From JAIBAC01 sp046331095 (lineage in GTDB: Bacteria; Actinomycetota; Acidimicrobiia; UBA2766), in assembly GCA_046331095.1 (NCBI GenBank), contig JAXLRM010000003.1:930001-994000 (forward strand): a stretch of DNA of 64,000 nt. The letters run 5' to 3'. Shown here one piece after another: positions 23,960-32,899 of the stretch. The position numbers were made by a program, and so were the translations under genes. Within the stretch, counting starts at the first letter, position 1. Each line of letters opens with the position of its first letter. The notes under the pieces are model-generated. The model was not told where the DNA came from and did not search any database. It saw nothing but the letters and a program-made list of their open reading frames with translations.

Positions 23960-24898
23960 TCAGCTCGGGAACGGGAGTCGGCGAACCAAATCGGTGACCG
24001 CGGCCGCGATGCCGTCGCTCGGGGGGGTGTAGGGCTGCCAGCCGAGCACGACACCGGCGTGGGTGGGGTCGAGACGGAACTCGGCCGGTTCGGGGGCAGG
24101 TGGCGACGTGTACGCGACCTTGCCGAGATAGGAGCAGGCGTCGGCGGCGTTGCCCACGACCTCGGCTAGGGGGGTGGCGACGCCGGTACCGACGTTGACG
24201 AGCCCGGTACCCGAATCGCACGCACGCGCGAGTGCGTCGACCGCGTCGTCGACGTAGAGCCAGTCGTGGGACGCGTCGGGGTCGCCGGCGACCGTCGGCG
24301 TGTGCCTGCGGACCATGTCGGCGACGATGTCGGCGAGGACACCGCTGCCGGGCCTCTGGCGCCCGCCGTAGACGGTTCCCATGGCCAGCGCGCACCAGCT
24401 CCGCCCGAGCCGCGCCTCGACGTAACGCAGCGCCGCGTAGGTCGCGGCACCGCGTGCGTGCAGTGGGTGGGGGCGCTGACGTTCCTGGATCGGCTGGCGT
24501 GCAACCGCCCCGTAGAGGTCGAGCCCGCTTGCGGCGATGATCAGCCGAGCTTCGCATGCGCGCGTCGTCTCCGCCATAGCGGCCACGCGACCGACGTAGC
24601 GTGTCACGGTGCCGACGGGATCGGCTGCCCCACCGTCGGGGACGTCGGGGTCGGCGAGCAGGTACACGACCGATGGCGCGAACCGCGCAAGCGCGGCACC
24701 GAAGCCGTTCTGGTCGACCGAGAGCGAGTGGAAGCCGACACCCCCGCGGCGGCGCGCGTCGGCGAGGTTGTCGAGGTGCCCGGTCGAGAGGTCGTCGACG
24801 ACGAGGACACCGTGGCCGTCGGCCACGAGCCTGTCGACGAGGTGCGAACCGAGGAAGCCGGCCCCACCGAGCACCGCCACGCGGCCGCTGCCGGTCAT
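23960..24898 (-). CDS. NAD-dependent epimerase/dehydratase (extended SDR)
   Basis: A 312-aa extended SDR with GGAGFLGSHLVDRLVADG at the N-terminus and DDLSTGHLDNL after the first Rossmann unit. The region that should hold the catalytic YxxxK reads TYAALRYVE, so Arg replaces the usual Lys; activity is therefore uncertain or altered. GDPDASHDWLYVDDAVDAL is the usual nucleotide-sugar segment. The ATG at 24898 overlaps the stop of the sugar nucleotidyltransferase. It is the last gene of a leftward surface-sugar operon. Confidence 0.82.
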   Translation of the reverse strand: MTGSGRVAVLGGAGFLGSHLVDRLVADGHGVLVVDDLSTGHLDNLADARRRGGVGFHSLSVDQNGFGAALARFAPSVVYLLADPDVPDGGAADPVGTVTRYVGRVAAMAETTRACEARLIIAASGLDLYGAVARQPIQERQRPHPLHARGAATYAALRYVEARLGRSWCALAMGTVYGGRQRPGSGVLADIVADMVRRHTPTVAGDPDASHDWLYVDDAVDALARACDSGTGLVNVGTGVATPLAEVVGNAADACSYLGKVAYTSPPAPEPAEFRLDPTHAGVVLGWQPYTPPSDGIAAAVTDLVRRLPFPS

Positions 24899-25941
24899 CG
24901 TCGCCAACTCGTGTACGCCGGTCCGGCGCCGGGCGGGACGACGCTGCCGGTCCCCAGGACCGAGCCTGCCGCCACCGAGCCACCGATGCCGACCACGACA
25001 CCGTCGAGACGTGCCTCCGCCCCGACGACGGCGCCGTCGAGGATGACACTGCCGGCCACCGCGGCGCCCTCGCCGATCACGACGTCGGCGCCGACGACCG
25101 CATCCGGTCCGACGGCTGCCCCCGCACCCAGCGTCGTACCCGTCCCGATCGCGACGTCGCGCTCGATCCGGACGCCCGTGCCGAGCTCGACATCGGCCTC
25201 GACGTGCACTCCGGGGCCGGTCTCGTGGCCGGGCACCGGTTCACGGAGCTTTCCCGTCAGGCAATCGAGGTTCGCCTGCAAGTAGGTGGCGTGCGTCCCG
25301 AAGTCGAGCCAGTACGCATCCGACGCGATCGCGTAGAGGACGCCTGCGGTCGCCATCTCGGGGAAGACCTCACGCTCGACCGACACCGGGCGCTCCGCCG
25401 GGATGCGATCGAGCATCGACGGCTCGCACACGTAGGTGCCGGCATTGATCATGTTCGTCGGCGCCGAACCGGGTGCCGGCTTCTCGACGAACTCCAGCAC
25501 GCGCCCGTCGGCGCCGGTGGGGACGACACCGAAGCGCGACGGATCCTCTACCGGCGTCAGGACGATCGTCGCCTCGGCACCGAAGCGGTCGTGGGACGAC
25601 ACGACCCAGCCGAGATCGACGTCTGTGAGGACGTCGCCGTTGAGCACCAGGAAGCGCTCGCCGAAGCCCCGCGCCGCCCAGCCGATCGCGCCGCCGGTGC
25701 CGAGGGGCTCGTCCTCGACGACGGTCCGCACGGGAACCTCGGAGGCACGCGTGAGGTGGTCGAACGCCTCGGACTTGTAGCACGTCGACAGGACGACCTC
25801 GTCGCAGCCGACTGCGGCGAGGCGGCGCAGTGTGCGCTCCACGAAAGCTACGTTCGCGATCGGGAGCAGCGGCTTGGGCATGCTTGCCGTGAGAGGGCGC
25901 AGCCGGGTGCCTTCTCCGCCGACGAGGATCAACGCCTTCAC
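24895..25941 (-). CDS. Sugar-1-phosphate nucleotidyltransferase with left-handed beta-helix
   Basis: A 348-aa protein. The nucleotidyltransferase part begins LILVGGEGTRLRPLT, with MPKPLLPIANV, the metal-binding NGDVLTDVDL and FVEKPAPG. From about residue 235 hexapeptide-like repeats form a left-handed beta-helix (GVHVEADVELGTGVRI, VVGADVVIGEGAAVAG). The layout is that of GDP-mannose or glucose-1-phosphate nucleotidyltransferases. It makes an activated sugar for the neighbouring glycosyltransferases. The start is GTG at 25941, overlapping the GT2 stop (GTGA). Exact sugar and nucleotide undetermined. Confidence 0.88.
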   Translation of the reverse strand: MKALILVGGEGTRLRPLTASMPKPLLPIANVAFVERTLRRLAAVGCDEVVLSTCYKSEAFDHLTRASEVPVRTVVEDEPLGTGGAIGWAARGFGERFLVLNGDVLTDVDLGWVVSSHDRFGAEATIVLTPVEDPSRFGVVPTGADGRVLEFVEKPAPGSAPTNMINAGTYVCEPSMLDRIPAERPVSVEREVFPEMATAGVLYAIASDAYWLDFGTHATYLQANLDCLTGKLREPVPGHETGPGVHVEADVELGTGVRIERDVAIGTGTTLGAGAAVGPDAVVGADVVIGEGAAVAGSVILDGAVVGAEARLDGVVVGIGGSVAAGSVLGTGSVVPPGAGPAYTSWRR

Positions 25942-26849
25942 CCCGGATCCTCCCGAGCCCCTGGAGCCGCGTCGATACGATGGTGACCCGACAGGCGCGT
26001 GCCGGCAAGGGCGCGGCGCACGAGCGCGAAAGCCGCACGCGCCCAGACTCCGGCGACGACGAGGGGCCACGTCACCCCGCGGCGGCCACCGCGCCGCACT
26101 CGTTCGAAGCGCAGCATGGACCGGTGGTGCTCGATCACGAGGTTGAACGGTGCCGAGCCGCTCGACGTGCCAATGGCATGTGTGACGACGGCAGCGGGGT
26201 CGTAGACGACGCGCCAGCCGTGCCGGTGCAGGCGCCAGCAGAAGTCGACGTCCTCCACGTACATGAAGTACGCAGGATCGAACCCGTCCACCGACGTGAA
26301 CGCGTCGCGGGAGATCGCGACGGCACAGCCCGACACCCAGTCGACGTCACGTTCGGTCGCGTGGTCCCAGCCGGCCAGTGTGTAGCGCCGCGACAGCGGG
26401 TTGTCGCTCCAGAAGAGGCCCAGGAACCCGTGGACGGCGCCGACGAAGACCGACGGGAAAGCCCGACACGACGCCTGCAACGTCCCGTCGGGGTGCTCGA
26501 CCCGGGGACCGACCGCTCCGATCCCCTGCTCGGAGCCGAGGCGGGCGGCCACCTGTTTCAGGGCGCCCGGGTGCAGAACCGCGTCGGGGTTCAGGAGGAA
26601 CACGATCGGCGCCGCGGTGGCGGCGACACCGGCGTTCACTGCGGACGCGAACCCCACGTTGTCGGAGTTGACCAGCACGCGGGCGCCCTGGTCGCGGGCG
26701 ACCGCGGCGGACGCGTCGCCGGAGGCGTTGTCGACGACTACGACCTCGTCGGCGCCCTCGGCGTGGGCGGACGCGAGGCACGCAGGCAGGTCGGCAGCCG
26801 AGTTGTGCGCGACGACCACGACCGCCACGTCGGCGGCGGAACGACTCAC
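25938..26849 (-). CDS. Family 2 glycosyltransferase, rhamnosyltransferase-like
   Basis: A 303-aa GT-A enzyme: VAVVVVAHNSAADLPACLAS, VVVDNASGD, NVGFASAVNAG, the metal-binding FLLNPDA, and VDWVSGCAVAISRDAF with GFDPAYFMYVEDVDFCWRLHRHG (the ED motif). This is typical of rhamnosyl- or related transferases acting on polyprenyl-linked intermediates at the inner membrane face. The start is GTG, overlapping the upstream SDR stop. Donor is probably one of the sugars made in this operon. Confidence 0.88.
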   Translation of the reverse strand: MSRSAADVAVVVVAHNSAADLPACLASAHAEGADEVVVVDNASGDASAAVARDQGARVLVNSDNVGFASAVNAGVAATAAPIVFLLNPDAVLHPGALKQVAARLGSEQGIGAVGPRVEHPDGTLQASCRAFPSVFVGAVHGFLGLFWSDNPLSRRYTLAGWDHATERDVDWVSGCAVAISRDAFTSVDGFDPAYFMYVEDVDFCWRLHRHGWRVVYDPAAVVTHAIGTSSGSAPFNLVIEHHRSMLRFERVRRGGRRGVTWPLVVAGVWARAAFALVRRALAGTRLSGHHRIDAAPGAREDPG

Positions 26850-27790
26850 CGGTCAGCGAACTCCGTGCGCCACCACTCGATGGTGCGCCCGAGGCCCTCC
26901 CGCAAGGCGACCTTGGGCTCCCAGTCGAACAGCTCACGAGCGAGGGAGATGTCGGGGCAGCGCTGTTTGGGGTCGTCCGCTGGCAACGCCTCGTGCACGA
27001 CAGTCGACGACGAACCCGTCAGTTCGAGGACCTCCGCGGCGAGCTCCCTCACGGTGAACTCGTTGGGGTTGCCGACGTTGACCGGACCCACGTAGTCGCT
27101 CTCGAGGAGGCCGAGCAGGCCCTCGACCTCGTCGTCGACGTAGCAGAACGAGCGGGTCTGGTCGCCGTCGCCGTAGATCGTGATCGGATCCCCCGCGAGC
27201 GCCTGGGCGACGAAGTTGGACACCACACGCCCATCGCGGCGCAGCCGCGGCCCGTAGACGTTGAAGATGCGCGGGATGCGGACGTCGAGGCCGTGTGCGA
27301 GGTGGTAAGCCATCGTGATCGCCTCGCCGAAGCGCTTGGCCTCGTCGTACACGCTGCGCGGCCCGACGGGGTTGACGTGGCCCCAGTAGTCCTCTGTCTG
27401 GGGGTGCACCTCGGGGTCGCCGTACACCTCCGACGTCGACGCGACCATGAAACGCGCACCCTTCGAAAGCGCCACTCCGAGCATGTTGTGCGTCCCGAGG
27501 GCGCCGACCTTGAGTGTCTTGATCGGGTGGTTGAGGTAGTCGACGGGACTCGCCGGGCTCGCGAAGTGCAACACGGCGTCGACACGGCCGCGGACGTGGA
27601 CGTAGTCGGTCACGTCGTAGTGCATGAACTTGAAGCCCGGGTCGCCGAGGAGCGGCTCGATGTTCTCGATGTGGCCCGTGAGCAGGTTGTCGATGCAGAC
27701 GACCTCGACACCACGCGAGCGGAGGCGAGCGCACAGGTGCGAACCCAGGAACCCGGCTCCACCGGTGATCACCGCGCGCTGGAGCTCCAT
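26846..27790 (-). CDS. UDP-glucuronate decarboxylase-like SDR (UDP-xylose synthase type)
   Basis: A 314-aa extended SDR closely fitting UXS: AVITGGAGFLGSHLC, DNLLTGHIENIEPL, HFASPASPVDYLNHPI, STSEVYGDPEVHPQ, catalytic VYDEAKRFGEA (YxxxK), and RIFNVYGPR with GDGDQTRSFCYVDDEVEG. UXS converts UDP-glucuronate to UDP-xylose with bound NAD+. The ATG overlaps the stop of the RmlD-like gene by one base. The motif set is stronger evidence than the general SDR fold, but UDP-glucose 4,6-dehydratase-like activity is not excluded. Confidence 0.86.
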   Translation of the reverse strand: MELQRAVITGGAGFLGSHLCARLRSRGVEVVCIDNLLTGHIENIEPLLGDPGFKFMHYDVTDYVHVRGRVDAVLHFASPASPVDYLNHPIKTLKVGALGTHNMLGVALSKGARFMVASTSEVYGDPEVHPQTEDYWGHVNPVGPRSVYDEAKRFGEAITMAYHLAHGLDVRIPRIFNVYGPRLRRDGRVVSNFVAQALAGDPITIYGDGDQTRSFCYVDDEVEGLLGLLESDYVGPVNVGNPNEFTVRELAAEVLELTGSSSTVVHEALPADDPKQRCPDISLARELFDWEPKVALREGLGRTIEWWRTEFADR

Positions 27791-28950
27791 CAGGGCGTGC
27801 CGGCCTCGTCGGGCGCGCTGTCGGCGGATCCCCCGCCGAGGTCCCGCGCCGGTCGGTCCACGACGCGCACCGACGCGTGCCACGGCTCCTCGGGCTCGGG
27901 TCCGGGCGGGGCCGCTGTCACGGGCTGTTGCTGCTGCGCGTCGTCGTCCATGGCCAGCGGCGTCAGAGACGGCGCGGCGGGATCCTGTGCCACCGGCGCC
28001 GACTGGCCAGGTGCAGGCGCAGGAGCAGGAGCAGGCGCAGGCGCAGGCGCAGGTTCCTGTGCCGGTGAGGGCGCAGGTGCGGCGGGGGGAAGGGACGACA
28101 GGCCGAGCTCGGCCACGAGGGCGGCGACGCCGTCCTGCCATGTAGGCAGGGGCGCGAGCCCTGCGAGCCTCCACGCGCGGCACTCGAGCGCCGCCATCTT
28201 CGGGCGCGGAGCCGGATACGCCTCGGCCATGACGTCGCTCGTGACGTCCTGCACTCTCGATGGGTCGTGTCCCGCCGCCTCCAACAGGACCCGAGCCATC
28301 TCGGCGCGGCTGCACGCGCCCGCGCCGGCTGCGTGGTAGAGCCCGAACCGGCCGGTGAGCACGAGGGCCTTGATCGCGGCAGCGAGATGCGGCGCGTAGG
28401 TCGGTGAACCGATCTGGTCGGCCACGACCGCGAGGGGCTCGTCCCCGGCGCCGCCGCGGTCGAGGATCGCCAGCGCGAAGTTGGGCGCCTTGGTGCTGAA
28501 CACGACGCCGGTGCGGACCACGTAGGCATGCTCCGCGAGGTCGAGGACCTCGCGCTCGCCGCCGAGCTTGGAGCGCCCGTACACGCTGATCGGGTTGGGA
28601 GCGTCCCACTCGTCGTACGCGTGATCGGCGCTGCCGTCGAAGACGTAGTCCGTGGACACGTGCACCAGGGTCGCATCGAGGTGGTTCGCGGCGAGCGCAA
28701 GGTTGCGCGGCCCCATCGCGTTGATCGCGAACGCGGTGTCGACATCCTTCTCGCACGCGTCCACGGTGGTCATCGCGGACGCGTTGAGGATCAGCTCGGG
28801 TCCCGTCGCAAGGCACGCAGCCATCACGGACTCGTGATCGGACACGTCGCAGTCCCCACGCGAGAACGCCGCGACCGTGTGGGAGCGGGAGAACGCGCGC
28901 ACGAGCTCGCGTCCGAGCTGACCGGCGGCTCCGAAGACCGCGACCCTCAT
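27790..28950 (-). CDS. rfbD: dTDP-4-dehydrorhamnose reductase-like (RmlD) with Pro/Ala-rich tail
   Basis: A 386-aa protein. Residues 1-285 match RmlD: VAVFGAAGQLGRELVRAF, NASAMTTVDACEKD, HVSTDYVFDG, SVYGRSKLGGER (YxxxK) and VADQIGSPTYAPHLA. RmlD reduces dTDP-4-keto-rhamnose in the last step of dTDP-rhamnose synthesis. The usual length is about 290 aa. Here ~95 extra residues follow, with a run of Pro-Ala repeats (PAPAPAPAP) and PGPEPEEPW, probably disordered. rmlA, rmlB and rmlC are not adjacent, so it may instead serve the atypical sugar pathway of this operon. Confidence 0.85.
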   Translation of the reverse strand: MRVAVFGAAGQLGRELVRAFSRSHTVAAFSRGDCDVSDHESVMAACLATGPELILNASAMTTVDACEKDVDTAFAINAMGPRNLALAANHLDATLVHVSTDYVFDGSADHAYDEWDAPNPISVYGRSKLGGEREVLDLAEHAYVVRTGVVFSTKAPNFALAILDRGGAGDEPLAVVADQIGSPTYAPHLAAAIKALVLTGRFGLYHAAGAGACSRAEMARVLLEAAGHDPSRVQDVTSDVMAEAYPAPRPKMAALECRAWRLAGLAPLPTWQDGVAALVAELGLSSLPPAAPAPSPAQEPAPAPAPAPAPAPAPGQSAPVAQDPAAPSLTPLAMDDDAQQQQPVTAAPPGPEPEEPWHASVRVVDRPARDLGGGSADSAPDEAGTP

Positions 28951-29055
28951 GTAACTCCCCTTCGGCGACGCTTGGTGAACGACATTCGCGGATCCGGGGT
29001 CGAGCGAGGTGCCCGAGTCGACGGAGCCGACCGTCCGATCCTACGGGCGCCGGTG

Positions 29056-29083
29056 CGTCCGCGCCCAGGACCCCGCGCGGACG
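29056..29083 (-). terminator. Hairpin terminating the LCP gene
   Basis: CGTCCGCGC (29056-29064) pairs perfectly with GCGCGGACG (29075-29083) over a 10-nt loop, immediately after the stop codon of the minus-strand LCP gene. No U-tract. Confidence 0.6.
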
Positions 29084-29084
29084 G

Positions 29085-30803
29085 CTACTTGGGTTCCTTG
29101 GCGTCGGAGCCGAGGATCAGCACGACATCGGCTCCGTCCGCCTTGCCGGTCTGGACCGTGCCGTAGCCGAGCTGGCCGGCGAGGAGCTCGGCCTTGGCCT
29201 CGTTGCCCCCGGCCTGGACGACCTGGGTGTCCTTGGACTTCTTGGGGTTGTCGCCGATGTCGACGACGTTGTAGCCGAGCGCGCGCAGGTAGACCCGCAT
29301 GCGCGAGGCGAGACCTGCGTTCCCGGACGCGTTGAGGACCTTGACGGTGACGCTCGCGGGTGAGACTCCCGGCGGCGGCGGCGCAGCAGCAGCAGCGGCG
29401 GGATCGGTGGCTGCGGTGGTGGAGGGCACCGCTTCTCCGCCGGCATCCGCACGCAAGCGGGCGATCTCGGTCATCGCCTGCGGGGTGGGGATCACGTAAG
29501 CAGCACCGTCCTTGCCGGTCTCGTAGCCCCACTGCATCTGGACGAACTCGACCTTCTCGGGCGACAGCGGCGTCATCGCGCGGAAGAGCGCGAGGGCCGT
29601 GCCGAAGTCGAACCCGGAGTCGAGCTTGAGGTACTGCTGGGCGATCGTCTGGTACTCGCCGATGTTGGACAGCGAGCCGGGGCCGGCGAGGCGGCCGGCC
29701 ATGTTGAGGAGGAATTCCTGCTGGCGCTTGATGCGGCCCATGTCGCCGTCGCCCTCGCCCTTCCACTTGCCGGTGGCGGGGTCCTTCCACTGGTAGTGGC
29801 GCGAGCGCACGTACGCGAGGGCGGCGGGACCGTCGAGCTGGTGGCAGCCGGCGGAGAGCTTCCACAAGAGCACGGTGTCGCGAGTGTCGCTGTCGAGGCA
29901 CACCTCGTAGCCCCCCAGCGAGTCGACGATACCCACGAACGACTCGAAGTTGACCTCGACGTAGTGGTTCACGGGGATACCGGTGAACCCCTTGATGGTC
30001 TCGACGAGAACGTCGGGGCCCCAGTTGAACGCGGCGTTGATCTTCTGGGTGCCGTGGCCCGGTATCGAGACCTTGAGGTCGCGGGGCAGCGACAGTACCC
30101 ACGTGTGACCTGCTTTCGGGTCGACGTGGAAGAGCATGATCGTGTCGGAGCGCTGACCGCCCACGTTCGAGGTGGTGCCGTAGGACTTGGTGTCGGGATC
30201 GTCGAGGCTGCGCGTGTCGCTGCCGACGAGCAGGACGGTGACGGGTTCGTCCGCCGCGGGAGCGTCGAGGACGCCGTCGCGCGACAGGGACTGCTCGATC
30301 GGGATCGAACGCCAGACGTCCTCACCGTACATGTACGCCGCGTACGCCCCGCCGGACAGGACGAGCACGAGGATCAGGAACGCGAAGGTCCCCGTCCGCA
30401 CCCAACGGCGCGCCTTGTACTTCTGCTCCCGCACGGGCGAAGGCAGCGGGCGCCGGTTCGAGCGCACGGTCACGGGCGGGACCGACCCCACGACCGGGGC
30501 GGCCGCGGCGCCGACCGCAGGCGGCGGGGGGGCGAAGGTGGCAGGTGACACGCGTGGCCGTTCGAGCACAGCGACCGCGCCGTCGTGGCGCGGCGGGAGA
30601 GCCGCAACCGGAGGTACCGCAGGGGGCAGCCCGGCGACGCTCGTGGCGCCGATGCCCAAGAGTGGCCCAGAATCCCTGTTCAGGGTCGGGACGGGGGGAT
30701 CCTGGTCGGAACCGGCTACGGGTAGCGGACCGGCACCGGGGAGGTCTTGGGCACGGCGTTCGGGTTCGGCGCGCTTGGAGTGCTTGCCGACGTAGTCGCG
30801 CAT
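29085..30803 (-). CDS. LytR-CpsA-Psr (LCP) family glycopolymer ligase
   Basis: A 572-aa single-pass membrane protein. It has a Pro/Ala-rich cytoplasmic N-terminus of about 130 residues, one membrane helix (GTFAFLILVLVLSGGAYAAYM), the LCP domain (RSDTIMLFHVDP, LSLPRDLKVSIPG, KINAAFNWG, LDGPAALAYVRSRH, GDMGRIKRQQEFL), then a LytR_C domain (VTVKVLNASGNAGLASRM). The conserved Arg and Asp residues that bind polyprenyl pyrophosphate are present. LCP enzymes transfer wall glycopolymers from a lipid carrier to peptidoglycan, which fits the surrounding polysaccharide genes. A -10-like TACCTT lies 9 nt before the ATG, implying little or no 5' leader. Confidence 0.93.
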   Translation of the reverse strand: MRDYVGKHSKRAEPERRAQDLPGAGPLPVAGSDQDPPVPTLNRDSGPLLGIGATSVAGLPPAVPPVAALPPRHDGAVAVLERPRVSPATFAPPPPAVGAAAAPVVGSVPPVTVRSNRRPLPSPVREQKYKARRWVRTGTFAFLILVLVLSGGAYAAYMYGEDVWRSIPIEQSLSRDGVLDAPAADEPVTVLLVGSDTRSLDDPDTKSYGTTSNVGGQRSDTIMLFHVDPKAGHTWVLSLPRDLKVSIPGHGTQKINAAFNWGPDVLVETIKGFTGIPVNHYVEVNFESFVGIVDSLGGYEVCLDSDTRDTVLLWKLSAGCHQLDGPAALAYVRSRHYQWKDPATGKWKGEGDGDMGRIKRQQEFLLNMAGRLAGPGSLSNIGEYQTIAQQYLKLDSGFDFGTALALFRAMTPLSPEKVEFVQMQWGYETGKDGAAYVIPTPQAMTEIARLRADAGGEAVPSTTAATDPAAAAAAPPPPGVSPASVTVKVLNASGNAGLASRMRVYLRALGYNVVDIGDNPKKSKDTQVVQAGGNEAKAELLAGQLGYGTVQTGKADGADVVLILGSDAKEPK

Positions 30804-30812
30804 CGGTCAACC

Positions 30813-30818
30813 AAGGTA
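30813..30818 (-). promoter_or_regulatory. -10 box of the LCP gene
   Basis: On the minus strand TACCTT is followed by 9 nt and then the ATG at 30803, giving an expected transcript with almost no leader. No clear -35 box. Confidence 0.35.
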
Positions 30819-30865
30819 GCAGCGATCGCGGAGCAACTGGGCAATTCCGCCGGCGTGCCCGTAGG

Positions 30866-31630
30866 TCAGGACTGATGTGCTCCGCAAGTGAAGTCCAGGA
30901 TGCCGATCACGCGCCCCGACACGTCGGCGGCGAGGGACGCGTCGAAGGTCTCGGAGTCCTCGTCGAGGAAGTCGGGCCCGGCGTCGGCGTAGGTGATGAC
31001 CTGACCCCGGTCGCCGAGGTCGGTCGCGAGACGCTCGACCTCGTCCGTGTCGCTGTTGGGGCTCCGGCCGGCGACGATCACCTGGGTGGCACACGTGAGG
31101 TCGGCCGCGACGTCGAGCGCGACGCGCGCGCGCACGCTGCCGTCGGGCAGCTCGACCTTGCCGAGGACGGGGTCGACGGCGCTCAGGCAGCGGAACCGGT
31201 AGGGATTGCGGGCAGCCAGAAGCATCGCGAGGCGACCCCCGCGGCCGATGCCGACGACGCCGATCCTCGTGTGGTCGACACCGTTGCCCGCCGCCAGGAA
31301 TCCGGCGGCGTCCTCGAGGTCGGCGAGCATGCGCCCGTCACTGAAGACCGCGTCGACGTCGACGCGGTCGATGCCTTCCGCTCCGGCACCGACGCCGGAC
31401 CTGTAGTACAGGTCGGGCACGACGCACGCGTAGCCCATCCGCGACAACGTGCGCGCGAACTCCTTGACCGACGGGGTCAGACCAGCGATGTCGTGTGCGA
31501 GCACGACGGCGCCGGTGCGGCCGTCCACGTCGGGCCGGGTCAGCCACGCGTCGAACTGGTCCCCCCGCCCGGGGACGGACCAGTTCTTGAAGATCACGTC
31601 GTTGCGACCCTCGCCCTTCATCACTGCCAT
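30866..31630 (-). CDS. Dienelactone hydrolase-family protein lacking catalytic residues
   Basis: A 254-aa alpha/beta-hydrolase fold protein recognisable from GAVVLAHDIAGLTPSVKEFARTL, YACVVPDLYYRSG, and the nucleophile-elbow region VGIGRGGRLAML. In working dienelactone hydrolases the elbow is GxCxGG; here it is GIGRGG, with Gly in the nucleophile position. The usual C-terminal GAGH motif reads DAGPDF, so the catalytic His is also gone. It is probably a non-hydrolytic binding protein or a decaying gene, although the frame is intact. It follows the acyl-CoA dehydrogenase gene on the same strand, 73 bp downstream of its stop. Confidence 0.78.
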   Translation of the reverse strand: MAVMKGEGRNDVIFKNWSVPGRGDQFDAWLTRPDVDGRTGAVVLAHDIAGLTPSVKEFARTLSRMGYACVVPDLYYRSGVGAGAEGIDRVDVDAVFSDGRMLADLEDAAGFLAAGNGVDHTRIGVVGIGRGGRLAMLLAARNPYRFRCLSAVDPVLGKVELPDGSVRARVALDVAADLTCATQVIVAGRSPNSDTDEVERLATDLGDRGQVITYADAGPDFLDEDSETFDASLAADVSGRVIGILDFTCGAHQS

Positions 31631-31703
31631 CGCGTAGCCACCTTCCGTCTCGTTCCCGAACAGTCCCGGACACTCATCGCTGCGCTCGGCCCGGACACCG
31701 CGT

Positions 31704-32852
31704 TCACAGGCCCAGCTCCGACGCGATCACCTGACGCTGGATCTCCGAGGTTCCCTCGCCGATCTCCAGGACCTTGGCGTCGCGGTACATGCGCGAGACC
31801 GGGTACTCGTCCATGTACCCGTAGCCGCCGAAGATCTGGGTCGCGGACCGGGTGGCGTCGACCGCCGCCTCGGAGGCGTGCAGCTTGGCGATCGCAGCCT
31901 CCTTCTTGAAAGGCCGGCCCTGGTCGCGCAGCCATGCGGCCCGGTAGGTGAGCAGGCGCGAGGCGTCGACGGCGGTGGCCATGTCGGCGATCCTGAAGGC
32001 GACGCCCTGGTTCTTGCCGATCGGGCGCCCGAACGCGGTCCTCTCCCCCGCGTACCGTGTCGCCTCGTCGAGACAACCCTGTGCCATCCCGACCGACATG
32101 GCCGCGATCGCGATGCGCCCCTCGTCGAGGATCCGTAGGAAGTTCCTGAACCCCTCACCCTCGGCGCCGAGCATGTGGTCGGCGGGAACGCGGCAGTCCT
32201 GGAACACGAGGCCATGGGTGTCCGAGGCACGCCAGCCCATCTTGGCGTACTTGGGCTCGACCACGAATCCCGCGGCACCGGCGGGCACCACGAAGTTCGA
32301 GATGCGCGGGCGCCCATCGGGGTCGCGCGACGTCACCGCCGTGATCGTCACGTTCTGGGTGATCGGCGTGCCGGAGTTCGTGATGAACGTCTTGGCGCCG
32401 TTCACGACCCACTCGTCGCCGTCGCGCACGGCTGTGGTACGCGTCGCGCCGGCATCGGAGCCTGCCTCGGGCTCGGTGAGGCCGAACGCGCCGAGGCGAC
32501 GCCCCGCGAGCAGGTCGGGCAACCAGCGCTTCTGCTGCTCCGGTGTGCCGAAGTACACGAACGGGGCCGCACCGAGGCTGACGCCGGCCTCGAGCGTGAT
32601 CGCCATCGACGCGTCGATGCGGGCTATCTCCTCGATCGCGAGGCAGTAGGTGAGGTAGTCGGCGCCGCCACCGCCGAGCTCCTCGGAGAACGGAAGGCCG
32701 AACAGGCCCAGGTCGCCCATCGCGTGCACGAGGTCGACGGGGAACTCACCCGTGGCGTCCAGTTCCGCCGCCCGGGGGGCGATCGCTGTCGTGGCGAACT
32801 CGCGCACGACCCTGCGGAACTCCTCCTGTTCGGGCGTCAGGTCGAACAACAC
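31704..32852 (-). CDS. Acyl-CoA dehydrogenase
   Basis: A 382-aa flavoprotein with the family signatures: FGLTEPEAGSDAGATRTTA, NGAKTFITNSGTPI, the substrate/FAD region GGYGYMDEYPVSRMYRDAKV with GEGTSEIQRQVIA. The catalytic Glu of short-chain enzymes lies in the EGTSE segment. The GTG start at 32852 has GAGGTGAG 9 nt upstream; a TTG at 32888 would add 12 residues. It should form the 2,3-enoyl-CoA, passing electrons to ETF. Divergent from the class IV aminotransferase. Chain length unknown. Confidence 0.9.
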   Translation of the reverse strand: MLFDLTPEQEEFRRVVREFATTAIAPRAAELDATGEFPVDLVHAMGDLGLFGLPFSEELGGGGADYLTYCLAIEEIARIDASMAITLEAGVSLGAAPFVYFGTPEQQKRWLPDLLAGRRLGAFGLTEPEAGSDAGATRTTAVRDGDEWVVNGAKTFITNSGTPITQNVTITAVTSRDPDGRPRISNFVVPAGAAGFVVEPKYAKMGWRASDTHGLVFQDCRVPADHMLGAEGEGFRNFLRILDEGRIAIAAMSVGMAQGCLDEATRYAGERTAFGRPIGKNQGVAFRIADMATAVDASRLLTYRAAWLRDQGRPFKKEAAIAKLHASEAAVDATRSATQIFGGYGYMDEYPVSRMYRDAKVLEIGEGTSEIQRQVIASELGL

Positions 32853-32899
32853 GGGCGAATACTCACCTCTGGTCGCCCGCGCGGGCAAGAATCGGCGAC

